Assembly (NCBI GenBank): GCA_947567595.1
Contig: CANOMQ010000002.1
Span: 91,711 to 155,710, forward strand
Direction of reading: 5' to 3'
Source: an uncultured Lachnospiraceae bacterium
GTDB taxonomy: Bacteria; Bacillota; Clostridia; Lachnospirales; Lachnospiraceae
DNA length: 64,000 nucleotides
Below are positions 17,631-25,030 of this stretch, in pieces. How positions within the stretch are numbered: the stretch's first letter is position 1; each line of letters starts with the position of its first letter. The translations under genes were made by a program, and so were the position numbers. The notes beneath the pieces are model-generated. The model was given only the letters and a program-made list of their open reading frames with translations. It was not told where the DNA came from and ran no database searches.

Positions 17631-18152
17631 TTATGCTATGTTTGAAATTTTTCCATTAGTGGCTATTGAATATGTAAAGCAGCCAAAAAACTCACCATAA
17701 TAAAAAATATTAGCTCTTCCCAGTTCGCTGGTATAAGCCGCTCGATATGAAAAATTATTTGCAAGTGTACCGGTAAAATAACCACTGACATTGGTTATAA
17801 AAGAAGTTCTGTTAGCTTGGTCATATATTCCTGTAACCGTAGCATAAAATGTAGCTATTAAAACATCATCTTTGCCATATATCTTATGTGCAAACGTTAC
17901 TGTATTTTCCTTTTCAGGATATGATCTCAATGAATTTCCGGAATTCTTATATGCAGGATCGTGAATTTCCTCTGTTATGCATACAAAACCATTGTCCAAT
18001 ACCTCCACATTATCCAAGTACATTGGTACTCCTTCTTCAAATGATTCCGCCGCATATGTTGTGAACGAACTCGCCAAAACCATGATAAGAGAAACCATTA
18101 CAGCAATCACTTTTTTACCTATAAACCTTCCCATTTTTTTGTTATCCTTCAT
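17631..18152 (-). CDS. Secreted protein of unknown function
   Basis: 173 residues from the ATG at 18152, chosen because AAGGAG lies eight bases upstream. A basic N-terminus (MKDNKKMGRFIGKK) is followed by a hydrophobic core and cleavage near 'TTYAAES' (about residue 36). The mature part, about 137 residues, is rich in Asn, Ser, Thr and aromatic residues and looks beta-rich ('ATFYATVTGIYDQANRTSFITNVSGYFTG'). I do not recognise it. It contains 'VEVLDNGFVCITEE', a faint echo of the D-G-F motif in the two downstream proteins. It lies in the same-strand run with them. Confidence 0.65.
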   Translation of the reverse strand: MKDNKKMGRFIGKKVIAVMVSLIMVLASSFTTYAAESFEEGVPMYLDNVEVLDNGFVCITEEIHDPAYKNSGNSLRSYPEKENTVTFAHKIYGKDDVLIATFYATVTGIYDQANRTSFITNVSGYFTGTLANNFSYRAAYTSELGRANIFYYGEFFGCFTYSIATNGKISNIA

Positions 18153-18253
18153 ATTATTAACTCCTTTCCCATTCAACTTATTAATATTTTCATGCCACAT
18201 ATCCACCCTAAAATCATAATAAGCGAAAAATTATTAAACTTACTTTTTGTGTT

Positions 18254-18712
18254 TTATACCACCCTGCTTTTGGAAATCATCTTGAAAATAACGTACCCAC
18301 AGGAAATTCCTATACTGTTTAATATAATATCGTCAACGTCAAATGCACCCAACATGCATATAAGTTGAGCAACCTCAATAATTAAAATATAAACCAATCC
18401 CACCAAAAATGTTCTGAGATATTTTCTCACAGCCTCATACCCCATTGGAAGCAAAAAGCCAAATGGAACAAAAACAGCTATGTTTCCAGCAAGGTTTTCT
18501 ATAACAATAATTGGTATAGTCTTAATACGGCTTAGTTGTGAAGAAATGGTTCTAAACGGTACCAAGTTGCAATTCCATGCCCCTTGTTCCCTGCTCATCT
18601 TAATAAAATTTACTCTTTCTATGATTGAGTTTACGGATAAATCAAATTTAAACAATAACGAAATAGATAATATAATACAGTATATTATAAATATTTTTCT
18701 TATCGCTTTCAC
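18254..18712 (-). CDS. VanZ-like membrane protein
   Basis: 152 residues starting at GTG with GGAGG seven bases upstream. It has four or so transmembrane segments and the VanZ pattern: 'NLVPFRTI' near residue 50, 'ENLAGNIAVFVPFGFLLP' near 72, and 'VEVAQL'-like 'IIEVAQLICMLGAFDVDDIILNSIG' near 115 (quoted in parts). VanZ-like proteins can lower glycopeptide binding or serve unknown envelope roles. It sits among secreted-protein genes under a BlaI/M56 pair, which hints at an envelope-response regulon. Confidence 0.8.
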   Translation of the reverse strand: MKAIRKIFIIYCIILSISLLFKFDLSVNSIIERVNFIKMSREQGAWNCNLVPFRTISSQLSRIKTIPIIVIENLAGNIAVFVPFGFLLPMGYEAVRKYLRTFLVGLVYILIIEVAQLICMLGAFDVDDIILNSIGISCGYVIFKMISKSRVV

Positions 18713-18813
18713 CCAACAACCTCCAAAACAGGCATTCCTCTATGGATTACATGTAGCAAGTATGATGATATATGTACCAATACCATACTTGTTGCATTTT
18801 GTCTTAACGAACC

Positions 18814-19320
18814 TTATTTCTTGGAAATAGTTCCATTAAATGAATATCTGTTTGAATTTAGTGGAACCCTAAAGCCAATATAATATTTTGCCGTAGACGT
18901 AAGTCCCGTGAAAGTCGCTGAACCTGATTCTTTAGAAATCGTTATTGTTTCGCTATCTACTAGTTTTTTGTTCGAATCGTAGACCTCCAAAGTCAGTTGA
19001 TCGTTTGTTGCTCCATGATATTCCTCTATAAGTTTCCAATCAGCAACACTAATCTTAATTGAAGAAGCTCCTGTAATCCATTTATTTGTATATACCCGAG
19101 CTCCCATATCTGTTACTTCATAACTATAAGAAGAATCAGATAAGTTATGCGTACCAGCACTACCAGAAGGAGGATTTTTTCCTCTTGCTTCGATTCCCGA
19201 TGCCGTTGGCGGAGTCGGAGACAAAGTATAAACTTCTTCACTAGCTGATACCTGCATACACATGGCAATGCATAAAACCAATGATAGCATTAATGAAATT
19301 ATTCCTTTCTTCCTGCGCAC
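18814..19320 (-). CDS. Secreted protein of unknown function
   Basis: 168 residues starting at GTG with AAGGAG eight bases upstream. The signal peptide is 'KGIISLMLSLVLCIAMCMQVSAS', written here only to about its core, with cleavage near residue 27. The mature part begins with a Pro-rich linker ('SPTPPTASG'), then a region of about 100 residues with beta-rich pattern ending 'KYYIGFRVPLNSNRYSF'. This resembles a single immunoglobulin- or fibronectin-like module, but I cannot name it. It precedes the vanZ-like gene in the same direction. Confidence 0.65.
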   Translation of the reverse strand: MRRKKGIISLMLSLVLCIAMCMQVSASEEVYTLSPTPPTASGIEARGKNPPSGSAGTHNLSDSSYSYEVTDMGARVYTNKWITGASSIKISVADWKLIEEYHGATNDQLTLEVYDSNKKLVDSETITISKESGSATFTGLTSTAKYYIGFRVPLNSNRYSFNGTISKK

Positions 19321-19571
19321 AATAAATGCTCCTTTCTTCAGTAAATAATTGATTGAGCCTGTAATTAATTATGTTACCCCTAATTCAATCCACTTAGGAT
19401 TCACTGCATTAATTTTACAACCTTTTCAATTATGGATTAATAGTTTCATTTATACAGCTGTATATATTAATGATACAATTATTATATTCCGCTTCTATCA
19501 AAATAGGAAGTGACAAAGCGGTGTTAATAGGGTGTCAAAATAATGCAAAAAATAATAGTACCCTATTAACT

Positions 19572-19937
19572 TTAATTTATATATTCCTTAAATTCGCCCT
19601 TAGAAAGAAACAGTTCAATCTTTTTTAATGCATTCTGTTGTATCCGCTTAAATGTTCTGTCGGAATAATTAAATGCGGTTCCGACTTCTTTTCCATACAG
19701 GTCTTCTATTTCTTTCCACGTTTTTTCATCAATCAGATGCCATAATATTATTTTTTTCTCATCTTCCTTTAAAATCTCCAGTGCAGATTCTATAATTTGG
19801 ATTTTTATAGCAATTTGAGAATACTCTTCGTTCTTATCTGCATTTTGAGAATATTTTTGAATTTTATCTAATATATCCCTTCTCGCTTTCAATTCAGGAT
19901 ATGATTTTATAAATTCTTTGATTGCTTCTTCTGTCAT
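19572..19937 (-). CDS. Sigma-factor-like protein with region-4 type helix-turn-helix
   Basis: 121 residues. The C-terminal half has the region-4 pattern 'LKEDEKKIILWHLIDEKTWKEIEDLYG', then 'DRTFKRIQQNALKKIE', as in sigma-70 region 4 and in ArpU/phage late-gene activators. No region 2 is present, so it is not a full sigma factor by itself. It lies between the M56 gene and the secreted-protein genes on the same strand and is a candidate activator of them. There is no adjacent anti-sigma gene. The first stretch (1-50) is charged and helical. Confidence 0.7.
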   Translation of the reverse strand: MTEEAIKEFIKSYPELKARRDILDKIQKYSQNADKNEEYSQIAIKIQIIESALEILKEDEKKIILWHLIDEKTWKEIEDLYGKEVGTAFNYSDRTFKRIQQNALKKIELFLSKGEFKEYIN

Positions 19938-20008
19938 TATAATCGTAATCCCTCCATATTCATAATATCATTTGAATATCTTTTAAAATTATCGGTTAAA
20001 AGTCTGTT

Positions 20009-21358
20009 TTAGTGAGGACATACAGCATAAATAGACGATTTGACAAAATCACCATAAACCACATGCCCACATTTCGTACAATATTTAGCATCATAGTAAT
20101 TCATCTTACAACCACCTTTGCCGTCTTTTATATGATTTGCAATCGTTCCCGAAGCATATGCATGACTACAAGCCCTATACATTTGGTCTGTTTCTGTATG
20201 TACATCATAATAAACCTTGCCCTCTTCACTAACAAAAAATATAATATTATCTGCATTAACATATATTTCGTATGCATCATACTTTATATCAATTTCTGTA
20301 CGTCCATCTTGCTCCCAATCACTATACAGGTAACTACTCTCTACCTTTTCGTACGGTGTATCAAGATACCAAATCTGCCTCTCCTCATACGCATAAACCG
20401 TCAGAGACGACGCAAAAACCGCAAGCGCAATCATAACACCTCCTGCTAATTTGCTCATTTTCCCAAACCTCTTACCCATCTTTTTCATTCTTTTCATATT
20501 CTCAATCCTTTCTTTTAATTGTTTTTCACTTAAATTCAATCCTACAATCGGCATTGTCCTGTCTTCCTGATTTTCTGAAAAATCTATCAGCATGTTAATA
20601 TAATCCTTTGTTTCTCCTAAGCTTTTGTTTGCTACAACCTTTTCATCACAATACATCTCGGAAAACAAATTCCATTGGTACAGCAGATAATACACAAACG
20701 GATTATAAAAATTCAGAAACACCACAAGAGCCAAAATCACCTTGATAAAATTGTCTTTTGCACGAACATGAATTAGCTCATGACGCAGCGTATCCTCCAA
20801 TCTGCCCTTCTCCCAAGTGACCGCCGGAAGTATAATTCTTCCGTGTATAATACCAATTGTAATCGGCGTTGTAAGACCGTGACACAGATACACCTTGTTT
20901 TTTATATGCCTTTTCCTTCCTTTGGTCAGTTCACGTATTACAAGCTCTCCCTGCTCATATCGCTCCACCCCTTTCATAATTTTTTTATATACAGTAAGAT
21001 ACCTTTTTAGTTGTACACTCAATCCGCCAATTCCAAACAGAACACCTGCCGCAACAGCAGTATACATGACTACATTTGACAGATAAACGCCGTTTCGATA
21101 GACAAAAACCGTATGCTCAATCATATCCTTGACAACGTTATGCCCCTGATACCATGTTTCGCACTGCAAACATTTGTTTATCAGCTCGGCATATTCCGTT
21201 TTGAACCGTGCAAACGGCACGAGAAACAGCAGAATATTTACAGTAAGATACACCTTATGCCACAATGTCGGCAGATGCCGCTTTGTCAAAACATACATCA
21301 GCAGATAAATCAGAACCACAATGCTTCCCGCCAAGCTCATCGTGTGAAACAGCGACAT
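20009..21358 (-). CDS. BlaR1-like M56 membrane metalloprotease sensor with Cys/His ectodomain
   Basis: 449 residues if started at the ATG at 21358, one base after the blaI-like stop and with GGAGGAG just upstream; a longer frame to 21487 overlaps blaI. It has three N-terminal transmembrane segments (about 8-24, 37-52, 94-113), the zinc protease motif HELIH at 193-197 in 'DTLRHELIHVRAKDN', a helix near 212-230, and another near 345-360. The C-terminal ~90 residues lie outside. No penicillin-binding domain is present. Instead there is a short Cys/His-rich domain: 'ACSHAYASGT', 'GGCKMNYYDAKYCTKCGH' and a final Cys-Pro-His. On a signal, such proteases cleave the BlaI-type repressor. The ligand is unknown. 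Confidence 0.85.
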   Translation of the reverse strand: MSLFHTMSLAGSIVVLIYLLMYVLTKRHLPTLWHKVYLTVNILLFLVPFARFKTEYAELINKCLQCETWYQGHNVVKDMIEHTVFVYRNGVYLSNVVMYTAVAAGVLFGIGGLSVQLKRYLTVYKKIMKGVERYEQGELVIRELTKGRKRHIKNKVYLCHGLTTPITIGIIHGRIILPAVTWEKGRLEDTLRHELIHVRAKDNFIKVILALVVFLNFYNPFVYYLLYQWNLFSEMYCDEKVVANKSLGETKDYINMLIDFSENQEDRTMPIVGLNLSEKQLKERIENMKRMKKMGKRFGKMSKLAGGVMIALAVFASSLTVYAYEERQIWYLDTPYEKVESSYLYSDWEQDGRTEIDIKYDAYEIYVNADNIIFFVSEEGKVYYDVHTETDQMYRACSHAYASGTIANHIKDGKGGCKMNYYDAKYCTKCGHVVYGDFVKSSIYAVCPH

Positions 21359-21359
21359 A

Positions 21360-21758
21360 CTACTCCTCCTTTTCCGCAAAATCCCCCTCAACAACCGACC
21401 GCAGCGCGTCCGCAAATTTTTTGTCAACTTTTCTTCCTCCGGTAAGTGCCGACAAGAAGGAGCCAATTGAGCCGCCATAATAATCATTCAAAAGCTTTAC
21501 TGCCTTGCCCTGTTCATATTCCGTTTTTGTCACTGCCGCATGGTACACGCGGTTTTTCCCCGTTTCGTCTGCCGTGACAAGTCCCTTATCCGTCAGCCGC
21601 TTGATAAAGGTATTGACTGTCTGCTTTTTCCAGTCCCTGCCCTCCTCTTCATTTAAATAGGTCATAATCTCCACGAAGCTCTTTGTGCCCTCTCTCCACA
21701 AGTAATTCATGACAAGGCTCTCTGATTGTGTCATTTCATATATTATGTTTTTTCCCAT
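21360..21758 (-). CDS. BlaI/MecI family transcriptional repressor
   Basis: 132 residues from the ATG at 21758; a GTG at 21767 is an alternative but its spacing to AAGGG is too short. It has the BlaI winged helix: 'MTQSESLVMNYLWREGTKSFVEIM' (in parts), then 'KQTVNTFIKRLTDKGLV' and 'NRVYHAAVTKTEYEQ'. A C-terminal dimerisation region contains the site usually cut by the partner protease. It is directly coupled to the M56 gene, as in bla/mec-type pairs. Targets probably include its own operon and perhaps the exported-protein genes downstream, which is inference. Confidence 0.9.
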   Translation of the reverse strand: MGKNIIYEMTQSESLVMNYLWREGTKSFVEIMTYLNEEEGRDWKKQTVNTFIKRLTDKGLVTADETGKNRVYHAAVTKTEYEQGKAVKLLNDYYGGSIGSFLSALTGGRKVDKKFADALRSVVEGDFAEKEE

Positions 21759-21852
21759 ATTTTTCACCCTTTCGACTCATTATCGTTTGTTTTTATTGTA
21801 CTACAAGCGTATAATACTGTAAAGAAAATATGGTTATTCTCCCGCAAAGCCG

Positions 21853-21883
21853 AAAAAAATACCGACAGGCACTTCCCGTCGGC
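21853..21883 (-). terminator. Terminator after the toxin-antitoxin region
   Basis: On the minus strand GCCGAC pairs with GTCGGT around an 11-base loop (21861-21883) and is followed by seven T residues (21853-21859). It ends transcripts coming from the RelE-type operon and insulates the convergent-facing blaI promoter region. Confidence 0.7.
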
Positions 21884-21934
21884 ATTTTCATTATATCCTA
21901 ATATCATTCCTTATACTTTGTTTTCGATTTCTTA

Positions 21935-22087
21935 CTATATCCTTTGCAACCTTTTCTCCTCCAACATTTTGGCAACTGCCATTGATGCGATATATTTGCT
22001 ACCTGTAGCCTTATGTCCATTGTACAATGTATCAGTTTTGATGTTTCCAGTTCCTTCGGCAATAACAAATACAGGAGGACCTACTCT
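21935..22087 (-). pseudogene. Orphan 3' coding fragment after the toxin gene
   Basis: A 50-codon open stretch with no start codon lies just after, and slightly overlapping, the RelE-type toxin stop. It reads 'GPPVFVIAEGTGN', 'GHKATGSKYIASMAVAKMLEE' and then TAG. The composition looks like real protein, with a plausible terminal helix, so I take it as the truncated end of a gene whose front was lost, perhaps when the toxin-antitoxin pair was inserted. I cannot name the family. Confidence 0.35.
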
Positions 22088-22434
22088 TCATCCCAAAAAT
22101 CAACCGTTTCCTGCGAGGTAGTGACAATGCCAAACATGTGATACATAAAATCCTCTTTTTCATGAAAGATTTCAAGTATAATAATTGTATCATTCAAAAT
22201 ACGATATATAAAATAATTATGCACTATATAAAGCATATAATAATCGCAATCCAAATCATACTGTTCCCGCATGGATATGCCCAACTGCGGAAACTGCTTT
22301 AGCTTTGCAATTGTCCCTGAAATCCGTTTGGAAACCTTTTCAGCGGTTTCCTGACCGTATCGTTCTTTTATTTCTTTTTTCATGGACTTTCGTTTGGATA
22401 AAGCAGTTTTCGAGTAAATAATTTTCCTTGTCAT
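22081..22434 (-). CDS. RelE/ParE-type toxin
   Basis: 117 residues. The pattern is that of RelE/ParE folds: 'IYSKTALSKRKSMKKEIKERYG' at the front, 'ISGTIAKLKQFPQLGISMRE' in the middle, 'YYMLYIVHNYFIYRILNDTIIILEIFHEKEDFMYHMFG' (in parts) as the closing beta sheet. Toxins of this fold cut mRNA on the ribosome or poison gyrase; which applies here is unclear. The start overlaps the antitoxin stop as ATGA, the classic coupling. The tail beyond 'HEKEDF' is longer than usual by about 20 residues. Confidence 0.8.
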   Translation of the reverse strand: MTRKIIYSKTALSKRKSMKKEIKERYGQETAEKVSKRISGTIAKLKQFPQLGISMREQYDLDCDYYMLYIVHNYFIYRILNDTIIILEIFHEKEDFMYHMFGIVTTSQETVDFWDEE

Positions 22435-22649
22435 ACGTTCGCCAGTTCTTCCTCCGCTTCCTCTTCCGTATAAAACCCTTCTTTTATGGACTGTTCCGCA
22501 GCGTCCATTTTATTCATAAAAATCCGAAACGCCTTTTCCCGGTCAGACAATGCAGCGGACGCTGTCAACTGCTCAACAAGCTGTTCCACCTCATGGTACG
22601 CCTCCTGCGGGAGCAGATCAATTTTTTGGGTTAATTCTGTGGTAATCAT
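22431..22649 (-). CDS. Antitoxin of the RelE/ParE-type pair
   Basis: 72 residues, helical and acidic: 'LTQKIDLLPQEAYHEVEQLVEQL' then 'IFMNKMDAAEQSIKEGFYTEEEAEEELANV'. This is the style of small antitoxins in which the C-terminal 'EGFYTEEEA' stretch wraps the toxin. A clear DNA-binding domain is not obvious, though the N-terminus resembles DUF2281-type antitoxins. AAGGAG precedes the ATG. The stop codon overlaps the toxin start by four bases. Confidence 0.75.
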   Translation of the reverse strand: MITTELTQKIDLLPQEAYHEVEQLVEQLTASAALSDREKAFRIFMNKMDAAEQSIKEGFYTEEEAEEELANV

Positions 22650-22724
22650 ACACTAATTTCTCCTTTTTCAAAAGCAAAATATCATTATAAATTTGTCTGT
22701 GTACTGCTTTTTACAATAAATATT

Positions 22725-23135
22725 CTACTTTACAATCCTATCCCGAATTTCATCAAGCTGCGCGTCCGTCATTTCCTGCGGCTTCATCACAAGGCTCTGT
22801 TTATCGTCATTATAACGCGGTATCAGGTGCACATGGAAATGGAACACGGTCTGTCCCGCCACTTCATTGTTATTCTGCACAATGTTAAAGCCGTCCGCCC
22901 CCAGCTTTTCCGTCATCAGTGCCGCCATTTTTTTTGCAAGCGGCAGCACCTTTGCGGCGGTGTCGTCTGCGATTTCATAGATGTTCTTATAATGGTTTTT
23001 GGGCAAAATCAGCGAGTGCCCTTTTGTGGCAGGCGCCAAATCCATAATCACGCGAAAATCCTCGTCCTCGTAAAGTGTCCTTGAGGGTATCTCGCCGTTT
23101 GCAATTTTACAGAAAATACAGTTACTATCCTTCAT
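22725..23135 (-). CDS. HIT family nucleotide-binding protein
   Basis: 136 residues, the usual length. It has Cys-x2-Cys near the front ('CIFCKIANGEIPS'), 'LAPATKGHSLILPKNHY' near 32-48, and the histidine triad 'QTVFHFHVHLIPRY' near 98-110. HIT hydrolases act on nucleoside phosphoramidates or dinucleoside polyphosphates. It is likely a housekeeping gene. AGGAGG precedes the ATG, and the next gene upstream ends 23 bp away on the same strand, so the two may be one operon. Confidence 0.92.
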   Translation of the reverse strand: MKDSNCIFCKIANGEIPSRTLYEDEDFRVIMDLAPATKGHSLILPKNHYKNIYEIADDTAAKVLPLAKKMAALMTEKLGADGFNIVQNNNEVAGQTVFHFHVHLIPRYNDDKQSLVMKPQEMTDAQLDEIRDRIVK

Positions 23136-23158
23136 ATAAAACCTCCTGATTATTAAAA

Positions 23159-24148
23159 TTAAAATGTGTATAGCAAATCCAGTGTCCGAAGCACTTTAAA
23201 GTCGCCCTTCATTTTCATGTCGCCTGCCATAAACGCACGCTGGAACGTCATGCGCCCCTGCACAATCTCATTCATGACCTCCGAAGAAATCTGCATCTCC
23301 ACGTCAAATGTGTCGGTGTCACCATAGTAGCATTCCATCTCTGTGTGGTCAACCTTCACAATCAAGGGCTTTTTGGACTCGGGAAGGTTAAACTTGTAGA
23401 CCGCCTGAAAGCCCGGCTGCGGGTGGAAATGGTCGCGCAAGTCCTGCAAAAACATCGTGCTGCTCATCTCTCCCGATGCGCCCATCAAATCCTTGAACAT
23501 ACTTGCAAGCTCCTGAATGTCCTCCTTCTGCTTCTGCACGTAAAGGTCGTCGCTTGCAAGCTCGGAAAGCTGCTCCGCCTCCTGCGGTGTGAGGTTCAGG
23601 CTTTGTGTGAAGGATACCTTCTGCTTCACCGCCTGATTGCTGCATGGGAACACGGGTATTTTCTGATTAATGGAACGATATAAGTCTTCCGTCCGCTTTT
23701 CGATTACCCTTGCATAATTTGTATTCTCCTCAAGCTCCGCAACGTCCGCAAAATATCCGCAAATTCCGACTGCGGGGCGGCCGCCGAGAATTTCCCATGC
23801 CTCTGTCAAGTGCGTCATTGCATCGCGCTCACCATACGTCGTTGACATTACAATAGGGCACATATATAAGTTAGAAATTTTTTCCTTATCTCCATAAAGC
23901 CAGCACGAATCCAAGAACTGCTGCATCCAGCCGCCTATGCCAAACCATTCCACCGTCGTTGCGAGAATAACTCCGTCCGCGTCCTTTAGGGTCTGCGAGA
24001 GCGTGATGATATTACTTTTAAATTCATACAAATCATAACGCTCCATGTTGACGTTTAGCTCGCGCAGTACCTCCTGCATTTTATTGAGCACATAGAGCGT
24101 GGGGTCGCCAATTAAGCCCCTGCCCCCGTAGTAAATGTTGATTTTCAC
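23159..24148 (-). CDS. Flavodoxin-like NAD(P)H-dependent oxidoreductase fused to an SCP2 domain
   Basis: 329 residues starting at GTG with GGAGG upstream. Residues 1-190 are a flavodoxin/FMN-reductase fold: 'NIYYGGRGLIGDPTLYVL', 'ADGVILATTVEWFGIGGWMQQFLDSCW' (in parts), 'STTYGERDAMTHL'. The last ~110 residues are an SCP2 sterol-carrier-type domain: 'FNLPESKKPLIVKVDHTEMECYYG' (in parts) and 'IVQGRMTFQRAFMAGDMKMKGD'. The pairing suggests reduction of a hydrophobic ligand held by the SCP2 part. The substrate is unknown. Confidence 0.85.
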   Translation of the reverse strand: MKINIYYGGRGLIGDPTLYVLNKMQEVLRELNVNMERYDLYEFKSNIITLSQTLKDADGVILATTVEWFGIGGWMQQFLDSCWLYGDKEKISNLYMCPIVMSTTYGERDAMTHLTEAWEILGGRPAVGICGYFADVAELEENTNYARVIEKRTEDLYRSINQKIPVFPCSNQAVKQKVSFTQSLNLTPQEAEQLSELASDDLYVQKQKEDIQELASMFKDLMGASGEMSSTMFLQDLRDHFHPQPGFQAVYKFNLPESKKPLIVKVDHTEMECYYGDTDTFDVEMQISSEVMNEIVQGRMTFQRAFMAGDMKMKGDFKVLRTLDLLYTF

Positions 24149-24175
24149 CTGATTTTCCTCCCGTATCTCAATTCA

Positions 24176-24784
24176 TTAAAAATTCTGTTTTTTTGGTTTA
24201 TATACCTCTATCACATACATGACTGCCATAATCAGCACGCCGAAAATGAGTCCTCCCACATGCGCGGCATTGTCCACCCGCTCGGAACGCGTTCCGTCGT
24301 AAACCATATAGACGATGGCAAACAGCATTCTTTTGATGGAAATTCCCTGATAATGTCCATTGTTTATCACAACGAGTATGAGCATTGCCCCGATTAATCC
24401 AAACACCGCCCCGCTTGCGCCAATCGCGGTGTAATGCTTTCCGCTTAGCAGCACGTTTGCGATGGAAAAAAGGCTTCCGCCCACTCCCGACAGCAGGTAG
24501 AGTATCGCAAAACGGACATGACCGATTACCCGTTCAAGCATTTCTCCGAGTGCCGCCAAAAAAAGCATGTTGCTGAAAATATGGTCAATTCCCCCATGCA
24601 TGAACATGCTTGTGAAAAACCGGTAATACTCGCCGTCCAAAAGTATGCGCTCCGCGTCCATACAACCAACATTATACACTACTTCACCCATATGTGTACA
24701 GCAAATATATATGATAATGTTTATCGCAACCAACGCGATTGTAACAGGGCAGTCGCGAAAGTCAAAAGTTTTTTGATTTTCCAT
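24176..24784 (-). CDS. Rhomboid family intramembrane serine protease
   Basis: 202 residues with six transmembrane helices. Catalytic residues are visible: Ser in 'IGASGAVFGLIGAML' (near 122) and His in 'DNAAHVGGLIFGVLI' (near 175), with the loop-1 'MFMHGGIDHIFSNM' and its His-Asn typical of the oxyanion hole. It cuts membrane-anchored substrates within the bilayer. It ends 28 bp before the flavodoxin/SCP2 gene start, so it is probably first in a three-gene run with that gene and the HIT gene. Confidence 0.93.
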   Translation of the reverse strand: MENQKTFDFRDCPVTIALVAINIIIYICCTHMGEVVYNVGCMDAERILLDGEYYRFFTSMFMHGGIDHIFSNMLFLAALGEMLERVIGHVRFAILYLLSGVGGSLFSIANVLLSGKHYTAIGASGAVFGLIGAMLILVVINNGHYQGISIKRMLFAIVYMVYDGTRSERVDNAAHVGGLIFGVLIMAVMYVIEVYKPKKQNF

Positions 24785-24913
24785 TTTTGGTTTCCTTTAC
24801 ATAATAATCCCATTCTTAGGAAGCACCACAGTACTACTTATTATCACACTATGCGGGCGGACTTGTCAATCCTTACAATTAAAATGTTGCTTGTTATTTC
24901 CAACCATCATGAG

Positions 24914-24942
24914 TTGACATAATTCGACTATCTTGTTAAACT
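24914..24942 (+). promoter_or_regulatory. Candidate promoter for the large surface protein
   Basis: TTGACA (24914-24919), 17 bases, then TAAACT (24937-24942; four of six consensus bases). It lies about 90 bases before the start codon. Between it and the gene a short sequence AAGGAATTGATATAT occurs twice, the second copy carrying the ribosome binding site. Confidence 0.45.
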
Positions 24943-25030
24943 TTTAATGTATTTGAAACAAATACGACATTTTTTATAATTTAAGGAATTGATATATAGG
25001 AATTTGATGTATGAAAGGAATTGATATATT

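Noticed and set aside
21726-22121. Plus-strand open frame of 131 codons
   Set aside because: It crosses the blaI start, a minus-strand terminator and the toxin end; hydrophobic, with no ribosome binding site.
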